NCBI RefSeq assembly: GCF_965196975.1
Contig: NZ_OZ239981.1
Location: 2,728,001 to 2,792,000 of the forward strand
Direction: 5' to 3'
DNA from: Endozoicomonas sp965196975
GTDB taxonomy: Bacteria > Pseudomonadota > Gammaproteobacteria > Pseudomonadales > Endozoicomonadaceae
DNA length: 64,000 bases
Below are positions 53,143-60,901 of the stretch, piece by piece (within the stretch, counting starts at the first letter, position 1; every line of letters starts with the position of its first letter). The translations under genes and the position numbers were made by a program. The notes below the pieces were generated by a model. The model made no database searches, was not told where the DNA came from, and worked only from the letters and a program-made list of their open reading frames with translations.

Positions 53143-53166
53143 ATCGGGCCACTCAGGTGACCCGAT
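53143..53166 (+). terminator. Hairpin after PI-PLC-like gene
   Basis: ATCGGG...CCCGAT with an inner CAC/GTG pairing forms a 9-10 bp imperfect stem and is followed by TCATTTA. It lies 38 bases past the stop codon. Confidence 0.6.
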
Positions 53167-53268
53167 TCATTTATATAGCCCCTGAAACAGTTCTACCCTC
53201 AGGTCTCCTCAAGATAAGAACAATGTTCACGATATCAACTAGGCACACCTTAAAAACAGGGCTTAGAA

Positions 53269-53868
53269 ATGAATCGTGGATATTTATTGCTCGTATTTGC
53301 ACTGACAACAGGTGTATCTCATGCTGCCTGGCAGCCAGACAGAGTCAGCTTTTCTTACGGGCAGTTTATTTCACCTCTTGCCGACCGCAATGCAGAAATT
53401 GATCAATATCGGCTGGGTCTGGCCTGGAAGCTTTCTGATGAGCTCTGGTCTTCTGATAGCCTTCTAATACAAAGTTATGCGGAACTGGCTTTAAGCCAAT
53501 GGAAGAGCCGTTTAAATGCCACTGAAGACAGCCGCCGGATAGGTGCTGATAGCGTAAAACAAATGAGCCTGAGCCCTGTTTTTCGCTTCACCAGCATCAA
53601 CCCTTTACTGGGTGAAACCTCACCGTTTCTTGATCTTGGTGTTGGCGTCAGCTACCAGAGCGAAGAGGATATTGAGCAACAGCACTTATCCGGAATCAAC
53701 ATGGGTGGTCACTGGCAGTTTGAAACCAGGGTGATGATTGGATTGAGTCTGGGAGAGAGCAGCCCATTTGAAGTCAGCTATGGCTGGATGCACTACTCAA
53801 ATGCCAATCTGAATGATGAAAACGAAGGGCTTGATTTTCAAACCCTCCAGATGACGTATCTTTTTTAG
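53269..53868 (+). CDS. pagL: Lipid A 3-O-deacylase (PagL-like)
   Basis: An outer-membrane eight-stranded barrel enzyme of 199 residues that removes the 3-linked acyl chain of lipid A. A signal peptide ends at VSHA. The C-terminal block WMHYSNANLNDENEGLDFQTLQMTYLF holds the PagL His-x-Ser pair and the downstream Glu, and ends in the aromatic residue typical of barrel proteins. PagL alters endotoxin recognition by host immunity. It lies 160 bases after the PI-PLC-like gene, on the same strand, and is convergent with nhaD. Confidence 0.85.
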   Translation: MNRGYLLLVFALTTGVSHAAWQPDRVSFSYGQFISPLADRNAEIDQYRLGLAWKLSDELWSSDSLLIQSYAELALSQWKSRLNATEDSRRIGADSVKQMSLSPVFRFTSINPLLGETSPFLDLGVGVSYQSEEDIEQQHLSGINMGGHWQFETRVMIGLSLGESSPFEVSYGWMHYSNANLNDENEGLDFQTLQMTYLF

Positions 53869-53895
53869 CCAAACCCTGAGAATCTTAATTCCCGG

Positions 53896-55290
53896 TTAGC
53901 TGTTGACCAGAAAATGTGCCCAGATACTGGCAGCATACCCAAGAGCAATGGCCCAGCTCCATCGGAGATGGGTCATAAAGGTATAACCACCTTTTGATGT
54001 TCCCATCAAGGCAACTCCCGCTGCAGAACCTATGGACAGAAGGCTACCACCGACACCCGCCGTCAGCGTTATTAATAACCACTGGAAGGTGTTCATTTCA
54101 GGGTCCATTCCGAGAATGGCAAACATGACCGGAATGTTATCGACAATGGCAGAGATCACTCCGGCGATAATATTCGTCCACGTGGCCCCAAGATCGGCAT
54201 ACATCGTTTCCGAGGCAAGGTCGAGGTAACCGAGATACCGCAAGCCACCCACTGAGAAAATAACACCAAAGAAGAAAAGCAGTGTGTCCCACTCGGCATG
54301 GGCCACTTCCTGGAATATATCTATTTTCTCTTCTTTTGCCCGAGGCCGTGCAGTCAACCGCCGGTTACTGGTCAGTCCCTGGATATGCATGAAATAGGTA
54401 TAAAACATCAGCAAGGCGAGACCCGTCATCATCCCCATAAATGGTGGCAGACCTAATGCTTTCTCAAAACTGACGGCAAGGAAGATCGTCACCAGGAAAA
54501 GGAAGCAGATGGTGATACCACCACGACGAATGGTGCTATCCACTTGCACACCAGCCGGACGCCCTTTCTCAATAAAACAGCTCATGATGATGGCCGGCAC
54601 TAGGTAATTAACAACCGACGGTATAAAAAGGCTGAAAAAGGTAAAGAACTCAACCTTACCGGCCTGCCAAACCATCAGCGTGGTAATATCCCCAAAGGGG
54701 CTGAAAGCACCGCCCGCATTGGCAGCAACGACCACATTGATCATGGCCAGTGTAATAAATTTCGGACTGCCCTCACCAACAGCCATTATCACAGCTCCCA
54801 TCAACAGTGCTGTGGTAAGATTGTCGGCCACCGGGGAAATAAAGAATGCCATGGCGCCCGTTATCCAGAAGAGGCTTCGGTAATTGAAGCCCTTGCTGAT
54901 CAGCCAGCTTCGTAACGTGGCAAACACCTGCCGGTCTTCCATGGCATTAATGTATGTCATGGCCACCAGCAGAAAGAGAAACATCGCCGCATACTCTTCA
55001 AGATCGTGCATGACGGCCTGTTTCAGTTCTTCGTGGGAAACGCCCTTCTGGGCAGCAATGAAAGCAATGAGCGCCCAGATGATTCCCGCCGCCATAATAA
55101 CCGGTTTAGACTTGCGCAGGTGGAGCTGCTCTTCGGCCATCACCAGGCAGTAAGCAATCACAAAAATAGCAATACAGGCCCATGCTAGCGGGCTGGATGT
55201 TACTCCCAGCACATTGTCGCCAGCCATTGCAGTTGTTGGTAGGCAGGTTAACGCTCCCATCGGCAGGAGTCTTTTCATTATTGTCGTCAT
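53896..55290 (-). CDS. nhaD: Na+/H+ antiporter NhaD
   Basis: An inner-membrane sodium/proton antiporter of the NhaD type, about 464 residues with a dozen hydrophobic segments. Typical blocks are HDLEEYAAMFLFLLVAMTYINAMEDRQVF, FFISPVADNLTTALLMGAV, NAGGAFSPFGDITTLMVWQ and GGSLLSIGSAAGVALMG. NhaD is common in marine and halophilic bacteria and fits a saltwater lifestyle. The N-terminus resembles a signal sequence (LPTTAMA). The ATG at 55290 is preferred over a TTG seven codons upstream, but the ribosome site is weak in both cases. Confidence 0.93.
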   Translation of the reverse strand: MTTIMKRLLPMGALTCLPTTAMAGDNVLGVTSSPLAWACIAIFVIAYCLVMAEEQLHLRKSKPVIMAAGIIWALIAFIAAQKGVSHEELKQAVMHDLEEYAAMFLFLLVAMTYINAMEDRQVFATLRSWLISKGFNYRSLFWITGAMAFFISPVADNLTTALLMGAVIMAVGEGSPKFITLAMINVVVAANAGGAFSPFGDITTLMVWQAGKVEFFTFFSLFIPSVVNYLVPAIIMSCFIEKGRPAGVQVDSTIRRGGITICFLFLVTIFLAVSFEKALGLPPFMGMMTGLALLMFYTYFMHIQGLTSNRRLTARPRAKEEKIDIFQEVAHAEWDTLLFFFGVIFSVGGLRYLGYLDLASETMYADLGATWTNIIAGVISAIVDNIPVMFAILGMDPEMNTFQWLLITLTAGVGGSLLSIGSAAGVALMGTSKGGYTFMTHLRWSWAIALGYAASIWAHFLVNS

Positions 55291-55513
55291 TATTAAGTCC
55301 CACAGGCTCAATCTGAAGCCAGTGATGAATTGGTAAATTTAAAAATGCCGAAGGATACCTATACCGAGAGCAGAGTGCAAAAAAGCATCAAATGAAACCA
55401 GCAATAACAGAGTAGCTGGATAAGCAGGAAAATCAGTACGTAAAACAAAACCTGTAAGCAAATAGTGATATGAAAAAAAGCTATTAATACTTTTTTAGCT
55501 TAAAAAGCGCCTT

Positions 55514-55572
55514 ATATTGAACAATATTTCAACAAGATTGCGTATAGACTTTATAAAACAGCTGTTCAATAT
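55514..55572. promoter_or_regulatory. Inverted ATATTGAACA arms around the ybaK promoter region
   Basis: ATATTGAACA (55514-55523) and TGTTCAATAT (55563-55572) are perfect inverted arms 39 bases apart. The left arm is itself part of ATATTGAACAATAT, an inverted repeat with a 2-base centre. They bracket a stretch with TTGCGT and TATAAA elements about 30-90 bases before the YbaK-like gene. Regulator binding is inferred from symmetry only. Confidence 0.4.
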
Positions 55573-55602
55573 TTCCGAGAATGTTTTTTGAGAGAGTGTC
55601 TG

Positions 55603-56103
55603 ATGTCAATCGCTCCAAAACTCCAGGCTTTTTTAAATCATAACCAGGTAGATTATGAAGTGGTCAGTCACCCTTATTCAGACCGCGCACTCAACACTGC
55701 ACATGTAGCCTGCGTTCCCGTTAAAAACATGGCTAAAGCCATCGTTCTTCGGGATGAGGAAGGGTACGTAATGGCCATTGTTCCCTCCATGAACAAATTA
55801 ATGCTGCGCTGGATCAATACTAAGCTGAACCGGCATCTCCATCTTGTCACTGAACACAGCCTTGAGGAGCTTTTCCCGGACTGCGAGATGGGGTCAGTAC
55901 CTGCCATGGGCATTGCCTACGGTATGAAAACCTGCTGGGACGATGAACTTAACGCTGTTCAGGATCTCTATTTTCAAGGAGGGAACCACCGGGAACTGGT
56001 GCACATTCAAAGAGAGCAATTTAAAAAGCTGCTGCAGGGGCAACCACATGCAGCCATCAGTTGCGACCCTGACGAGGCAGTTGCTTACGCAACTGACAAT
56101 TAA
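55603..56103 (+). CDS. YbaK/EbsC-type aminoacyl-tRNA deacylase
   Basis: A 166-residue protein with the editing-domain fold that hydrolyses mischarged tRNA such as Ala- or Cys-tRNA(Pro). Family elements are YEVVSHPYSDRALNTAHVACVPVKNMAKAIVLRDEEGYVMAIVP with the conserved Lys and MGSVPAMGIAYGMKT. It lacks a synthetase body and therefore acts in trans. The ATG at 55603 follows a GAGAG sequence; an in-frame start 5 codons upstream is less likely. Two inverted ATATTGAACA arms precede it. It is convergent with the channel gene. Confidence 0.88.
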   Translation: MSIAPKLQAFLNHNQVDYEVVSHPYSDRALNTAHVACVPVKNMAKAIVLRDEEGYVMAIVPSMNKLMLRWINTKLNRHLHLVTEHSLEELFPDCEMGSVPAMGIAYGMKTCWDDELNAVQDLYFQGGNHRELVHIQREQFKKLLQGQPHAAISCDPDEAVAYATDN

Positions 56104-56124
56104 CTATTTTTTCGATATTCGAGC

Positions 56125-57102
56125 TTATCGAATCATCTTTTTAACAAACAATACCACGAAGAGTGCCAGAGAAAAGCTGCCCGTGAAGGCCTCGCAGGCA
56201 GCAAAAATCCTGGACAGCCCCAATGGGGTTAAATCACCATAGCCAAGCGTTGTAAACGTCACTACGCTGAAATAAAGACAATCAAGCCAATACCGGAGAT
56301 TCTGAGCCAACCCCACGTTTTCATCAAACCGAAGAATGGTGTCTCCATCTTGAACACCGGTAAATAGATAAATAAAAGAGCAGAATACGATCAACGCCAT
56401 GGAAAAGACCACCACGCGTAGAGGCGATTCTCCATAACCGCTGATTTTATCCACCAGGTAAGAAACCGCTCGTTGCCGTGAGTATTTGGGCATCTGTAGG
56501 CGGTGAAATACCCGTTCCTGATAGTAAAAGTGCCCAGCAACCCTCATCATGCCAAGGTGCTCACAGTGCCGGCGAATATTTCTGGCGGATTCTTCCGCTT
56601 CTTCATACAGAGCGATAGCATTTTCAGGGTTAGCAGCAGCTTCTCTTTCCTGATACAGCTTTTCTCCCCAACGAACATGATCCAGCAGACTGTTCTTAAG
56701 GTTCACCCCCAACAGGTTGCAGCCATCAAGATTTGCCCGGTGCAGATTCGCATTTGAAAGATTTGCTTTTAACAATCGGGAACCGGATAAGTCCACACGA
56801 TAAAAATGGCCATTGCACAAACTGGCGCGACTGAGATCACAGTCAATTAACTGATACGGTTTTCCACTGCCATGATTCACCAGGTTCACGTTATCCAGAT
56901 TAGCCTTGCGAAGAATAAAGCCTTCCATAGGCAAACCCGTTTTAGCCCTTTCTTCCAGCTTCTCTTTTATGCCTTCCCCGCTTTTATCCACATCAGGATC
57001 ATGCCAGAAGCAAAGCTGACTGCCTGGCTCAGCACCATCTTTACAACGGCCAGACTTTCCAAAATAAGAGCATTGATGCCCTGGTCCCTTCAGTTGACTC
57101 AA
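56125..57102 (-). CDS. Zinc-knuckle / pentapeptide-repeat / two-TM potassium channel fusion
   Basis: A 325-residue fusion. Residues 11-34 hold a Cys/His cluster (Cys11, Cys20, Cys31, His34) that could bind zinc. Residues about 55-145 are pentapeptide repeats of the A(D/N)LXX type (RKANLDNVNL, LLKANLSNANLHRANLDGCNL), forming a right-handed helix. After a helical linker come two membrane segments (about 228-247 and 300-322) with the K+ selectivity filter TTLGYGD at 284-290. Ion flow through the channel may be gated by the cytoplasmic repeat domain. The downstream 3' end lies 21 bases from the YbaK-like gene, in convergent orientation. The first and last domains are clear; the function of the middle one is unknown. 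Confidence 0.85.
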   Translation of the reverse strand: MSQLKGPGHQCSYFGKSGRCKDGAEPGSQLCFWHDPDVDKSGEGIKEKLEERAKTGLPMEGFILRKANLDNVNLVNHGSGKPYQLIDCDLSRASLCNGHFYRVDLSGSRLLKANLSNANLHRANLDGCNLLGVNLKNSLLDHVRWGEKLYQEREAAANPENAIALYEEAEESARNIRRHCEHLGMMRVAGHFYYQERVFHRLQMPKYSRQRAVSYLVDKISGYGESPLRVVVFSMALIVFCSFIYLFTGVQDGDTILRFDENVGLAQNLRYWLDCLYFSVVTFTTLGYGDLTPLGLSRIFAACEAFTGSFSLALFVVLFVKKMIR

Positions 57103-57266
57103 ACCAGAAATCCTTTTTTTTCAGACACTTACAATGATCACAATCATCATAATCACACTGTGGGATATATCGGCCTGCCAGCTACGGGATTTAAATTATT
57201 CATGGCTTTACAGATCACTCACTTTTCAACAAACTGAACAGCTGAAGACCAACCGAGGCGCCTCCC

Positions 57267-57947
57267 ATGAAAATTCTGTTTGTGCTGACTTCCCATGATG
57301 AATTGGGAGCCACGGGTGAAAAAACCGGCTTCTGGCTTGAGGAGTTTGCCGCCCCTTACTATCGCTTTCTGGATGCTGGCGCTGATATCACTCTGGTTTC
57401 ACCAGCTGGCGGCCAGCCACCAGTGGACCCAAAAAGCCAATTACCCGACTTTCAAACCGATGCTACTCGACGATTTGAGCAAGACCCTGAGTTGCAGGCA
57501 AAACTGTCCAAAACGGACAAGTTAGCCACAGTGACTGCAGATGATTTTGATGCAGTCTTCTACCCCGGTGGCCATGGACCTTTGTGGGATCTATCAAATG
57601 ATCCCGACTCAATTTCCCTGATTGAACATTTTTACCAACAGGGAAAACCCGTTTCTGCGGTATGTCATGCCCCGGCTGTTCTGCTCAAGGCCACAAACCA
57701 GAAAGGGGAACCTCTTATTCAAGACAAGGAAATAACCGGGTTCAGCAACAGCGAAGAAGTTGCAGTACAACTGGAAAATGTGGTGCCCTTTTCTCTAGAA
57801 GATGAACTAAAAAAACAGGGTGCAAAATACAGCTGCGGACCCGACTGGAACAGTTATCTGATTCAGGATAAGTTATTGATCACTGGGCAGAACCCCGCCT
57901 CTTCAGAAGCTGTTGCAGATGCAGTGGTTGCACTACTGAAACAGTAA
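57267..57947 (+). CDS. DJ-1/PfpI-family protein (class I GATase-like, Hsp31-type)
   Basis: A 226-residue protein of the Hsp31/glyoxalase III-like branch. The nucleophilic Cys133 sits in the elbow VSAVCHAPAVLLKA, with the usual Glu in the N-terminal GFWLEEFAAPYYRF and GGHGPLWDL. Relatives detoxify methylglyoxal or act as protein deglycases and chaperones. It has a good ATG after GGCGCCTCCC, stands alone, and lies divergent from the channel gene. Which of the family activities it has cannot be read from the sequence. Confidence 0.9.
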   Translation: MKILFVLTSHDELGATGEKTGFWLEEFAAPYYRFLDAGADITLVSPAGGQPPVDPKSQLPDFQTDATRRFEQDPELQAKLSKTDKLATVTADDFDAVFYPGGHGPLWDLSNDPDSISLIEHFYQQGKPVSAVCHAPAVLLKATNQKGEPLIQDKEITGFSNSEEVAVQLENVVPFSLEDELKKQGAKYSCGPDWNSYLIQDKLLITGQNPASSEAVADAVVALLKQ

Positions 57948-58034
57948 GCGCATCAGAAATACCGGCCGTCCGAGGCCAGTATTTCTCATATAGCCATGTA
58001 TCTATTGCTCCATATTTGCAAGGAACCTAGAACA

Positions 58035-58469
58035 GTGAATAAATCCGCGCATCGATTCCTGCCTTTACTGCTGTTACTACCCAGCCTTTGGCTAAAGGCT
58101 GACTCCCCGGAACTCACCTGCCCGGAAAGCCCAAACTGCGTCAGCAGTCTGGCTTCTGGAAAACAGAATATTGCCCCCCTCTTCTTTTATGGGTCTGATA
58201 CCTCTCAAATCAAGGATAAACTGATGGTCACTTTACAGAACTGGCCCAATGCAGAGGTTATCAGCAGTAATGACCAGATTATTATTACCGTATTCACCAC
58301 TCCCTGGCTGAAGTTTAAGGACGACCTGATACTGATTATCCGCCCAAACGGCACCGTGGATGTCCGTTCCTCTTCTCGAGTCGGCCATTATGATTTCGGC
58401 ACAAATCGCCGCCGCATCGAACTGTTAAGAACAGCACTTGCCGATGAAGAAAGCACTGAAGCAGAGTAA
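58035..58469 (+). CDS. DUF1499 family protein
   Basis: A 144-residue exported protein. The family signature is CPESPNCVSSLA, followed by strands ending VDVRSSSRVGHYDFGTNRRRIELLR. A signal peptide (RFLPLLLLLPSLWLKA) precedes it. GTG at 58035 is chosen because AAGGA lies ten bases upstream; the longer frame starting at 57996 has no site and would bury the signal. DUF1499 proteins are of unknown function and often sit in the envelope. It lies between the DJ-1-like gene and an ArsC-like gene, co-directional with both. Confidence 0.8.
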   Translation: MNKSAHRFLPLLLLLPSLWLKADSPELTCPESPNCVSSLASGKQNIAPLFFYGSDTSQIKDKLMVTLQNWPNAEVISSNDQIIITVFTTPWLKFKDDLILIIRPNGTVDVRSSSRVGHYDFGTNRRRIELLRTALADEESTEAE

Positions 58470-58622
58470 AAATAAACCCAACACCTGACAATAGAGCACT
58501 CTGCCTAGGCAAACACCTCCAGAAGCGTGTAAGCTTTGCTCATTTTTTACGGTCAATACTGCGCATTCAAGCCTCAGTTTTTGCAGCGCATGGTCATTGC
58601 CTGTGAACCAGATTTTATTGAC

Positions 58623-58979
58623 ATGGGAGGAACTGTGGTCACCTTATTTGGCATACCAAACTGCGACACTGTTAAGAAAGCACGGCGTTGGCTGGAAGGC
58701 GCTGGTATTGGATACCACTTTCATGACTACAGGAAAGATGGTCTGCAAAAAGATATGCTTGAACAGTGGGCTGATGAACTGGGCTGGGAGGCCCTGTTAA
58801 ACCGCCGGGGAACCACTTGGCGGAAACTTCCTGAAGAAGAAAAATCAGCCATTAATGCAGAGCGGGCAATCACCCTGATGCTGGAGCAGCCTGCCATGAT
58901 TAAACGCCCTTTACTGGATACAGGCAGCCAGAAAATGCTGGGCTTTTCAGAAGAACAATACCGCAATTTACTTTCATAA
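58623..58979 (+). CDS. ArsC-family thioredoxin-fold protein (YffB/Spx-like)
   Basis: A 118-residue cytoplasmic protein with the ArsC fold: TLFGIPNCDTVKKARRWLEG, with a single N-terminal Cys, YHFHDYRKDGLQ, NRRGTTWRKLPEEEK and the conserved MIKRPLLD near the end. YffB-type members precede dapD/dapE in several gammaproteobacteria, as here, and may act with glutathione; arsenate reduction is not established for them. A GTG at 58635, right after GGGAGG, would match the usual MITLYGI opening and may be the real start. It is 23 bases ahead of dapD. Confidence 0.87.
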   Translation: MGGTVVTLFGIPNCDTVKKARRWLEGAGIGYHFHDYRKDGLQKDMLEQWADELGWEALLNRRGTTWRKLPEEEKSAINAERAITLMLEQPAMIKRPLLDTGSQKMLGFSEEQYRNLLS

Positions 58980-59002
58980 CAGTCGATCAAGAAGGAATGA
59001 TA

Positions 59003-60040
59003 ATGAGCAAGCCGCATTTCAGTCTGGCCATTGGTGTGGGCAGCAAAAATCAGAAAGACCAGTGGCTGGAGGTATTCTACCCAAAGCCGATCCTTAACCC
59101 GGCTCCTGAGCTGCTGGATAGCATTGCCAAACTGGTTGACTACACCGGTGGTAATGAGTTTATTGAGCTTGATAGCAAAACCCTGCATGCACTGGAGGAT
59201 CTGTTTGTTGATATCGAGCAAACTGAACTGGCTACCATAACGCGCAGCCTGGAAGAAAGTGAGCAACCACGGGTAATCACCATTTTGGAAACTGATGATG
59301 CTCCTACCAGCACACCTGAGGCTTATCTCAAGCTACACCTGCTGTCACATCGTCTGGTAAAGCCACACGGCACCAACCTTCAGGGTATTTTCCCACTGCT
59401 GCCTAACGTAGCCTGGACCAATGAAGGCGCAATTGATCTGGAAGAACTGCCTGCCCGCCAGCTGACGGCCCGTGCAGAAGGTCGGGTTCTGAGTGTCAAC
59501 TCCGTGGATAAATTCCCGAAAATGACCGACTACGTTGTGCCTGCGGGTGTTCGCATTGCCCACACTGCCCGGGTTCGTTTGGGAGCCTATGTTGGTGAAG
59601 GTACGACCGTAATGCATGAAGGCTTTATCAACTTCAACGCCGGTACCGAAGGCAAGAGCATGATTGAAGGTCGTGTTTCTGCCGGAGTCATGGTTGGTGA
59701 AGGTTCTGATCTCGGTGGCGGCTGCAGCACCATGGGCACCCTCTCCGGAGGCAATAACATTGTTATCTCCGTCGGTGAAAACTGCTTGATTGGAGCCAAT
59801 GCTGGCCTGGGCATTCCGCTGGGTGACCGCTGCATTATTGAAGCCGGCCTTTACCTGACGGCTGCCAGTAAGGTTCAGGTTCTTGATGACCAGAAAAAAG
59901 TCGTTGAAGTTGTTAAGGCCGGAGACCTCTCCGGCAAATCCGACCTGCTATTCCGCAGAAACTCCCTGACCGGAGCACTGGAATGCCTGACCAATAAATC
60001 AGCCATTGAGCTGAATGATGAACTGCACTCCCACAACTAA
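59003..60040 (+). CDS. dapD: Tetrahydrodipicolinate N-succinyltransferase
   Basis: A 345-residue enzyme of lysine and diaminopimelate synthesis that transfers succinyl from succinyl-CoA to tetrahydrodipicolinate. The C-terminal half is a left-handed beta helix built of hexapeptide repeats (VRIAHTARVRLGAYVGEGTTVMHEGFINFNAG, GRVSAGVMVGEGSDLGGGCSTMG, GENCLIGANAGLGIPLGD). It is the longer type known from Pseudomonas and actinobacteria, not the 274-residue E. coli type. The ATG at 59003 has AAGGA upstream; another ATG six bases earlier lies too close to that site. Confidence 0.95.
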   Translation: MSKPHFSLAIGVGSKNQKDQWLEVFYPKPILNPAPELLDSIAKLVDYTGGNEFIELDSKTLHALEDLFVDIEQTELATITRSLEESEQPRVITILETDDAPTSTPEAYLKLHLLSHRLVKPHGTNLQGIFPLLPNVAWTNEGAIDLEELPARQLTARAEGRVLSVNSVDKFPKMTDYVVPAGVRIAHTARVRLGAYVGEGTTVMHEGFINFNAGTEGKSMIEGRVSAGVMVGEGSDLGGGCSTMGTLSGGNNIVISVGENCLIGANAGLGIPLGDRCIIEAGLYLTAASKVQVLDDQKKVVEVVKAGDLSGKSDLLFRRNSLTGALECLTNKSAIELNDELHSHN

Positions 60041-60093
60041 ACCATGGTCGTGTGTTAAAAAGGCGCCTACTGAAAAAGGGTAGCGCACTCTGA

Positions 60094-60127
60094 TAGCCCC
60101 GGTGCATAATAACGGGGCTATTTATTT
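60094..60127 (+). terminator. Intrinsic terminator of dapD
   Basis: TAGCCCCG and CGGGGCTA form an 8-bp stem with an 11-base loop, followed by TTTATTT. It lies about 50 bases past the dapD stop codon and just before the acyltransferase gene. Confidence 0.8.
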
Positions 60128-60149
60128 GGATCAGGTTTAAATAATAATA

Positions 60150-60728
60150 ATGCGTCATACGATTTTTGATACGCCTATCGTGAACAGCTGTTTTCGCCTT
60201 TTATCTCGCCTCGGTCTGAAACTGTTCGGCTGGAAACTGGAAGGCCAACGCCCAAATGCCCAGAAATACGTGATCATTGCAGCTCCTCATACCAGCAACT
60301 GGGATTTTGTTCTGACCATTGCCTTTGCCTTCTGCTTTCGCATGAAAGTCTTCTGGATGGGCAAAAGTACTCTGTTCAAAGGGCCATTTGGCAGCATCAT
60401 GAAATGGCTTGGTGGAATTCCGGTTGACCGTAGCAAAGCCAATGGCCTGGTTCAGCAAATGGTGGACACCTTTCAGGACTGTGCAGAGCTGGCGGTTGCG
60501 ATCCCCCCTGAAGGCACACGCAGCAAGGTTCGACAGTGGAAAAGTGGTTTTTACCACGTTGCTCACGGTGCTGGAGTCCCCATTGCACTGGGTTTTCTGG
60601 ACTTTAAAAAGAAGGTGGGCGGCTTTGGCCCCATGTTCTTTACTACGGGGAACTATGAGTCGGACTTGGAAAAAATACAGGAATTTTATCAACATATGAC
60701 CGGTAAAAATCCGAAGCAGTTTGCCTAG
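60150..60728 (+). CDS. PlsC-like 1-acylglycerol-3-phosphate acyltransferase family protein
   Basis: A 192-residue acyltransferase with the catalytic HX4D motif in APHTSNWD, the phosphate-binding FPEGT-like motif as PPEGTRSK and a GGIPVDRSKANGLVQ block. It carries out, or resembles, transfer of an acyl chain to a lysophospholipid-type acceptor at the inner membrane. It is shorter than E. coli PlsC and belongs to a compact branch; the acceptor is uncertain. It follows the dapD terminator and is followed by its own strong terminator. Confidence 0.87.
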   Translation: MRHTIFDTPIVNSCFRLLSRLGLKLFGWKLEGQRPNAQKYVIIAAPHTSNWDFVLTIAFAFCFRMKVFWMGKSTLFKGPFGSIMKWLGGIPVDRSKANGLVQQMVDTFQDCAELAVAIPPEGTRSKVRQWKSGFYHVAHGAGVPIALGFLDFKKKVGGFGPMFFTTGNYESDLEKIQEFYQHMTGKNPKQFA

Positions 60729-60749
60729 CTAGATGATAATCAACTATTT

Positions 60750-60793
60750 ATAGCTACATGCTTAAGTGACTCAGCATGCAGCTATAATTTTTT
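60750..60793 (+). terminator. Intrinsic terminator before the AT-rich orphan
   Basis: ATAGCTACATGCT pairs with AGCATGCAGCTAT (one mismatch) around a 10-base loop and is followed by AATTTTTT. It closes the acyltransferase gene and marks the left side of the AT-rich segment. Confidence 0.88.
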
Positions 60794-60901
60794 GATCAAT
60801 AATTTTTAATTATTTTATAGAACCATGGAACTATTTATTATCAAGCCTATCTAATCCCTGTTAAAACCCACATAAAAACTGGAAAAATACTTCTTTAAAT
60901 C

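Noticed and set aside
58623..58979. Arsenate reductase for arsenic resistance
   Set aside because: The sequence is of the YffB/Spx-like branch with the RPLL-type end and no ars genes nearby. The location before dapD fits the housekeeping YffB context.
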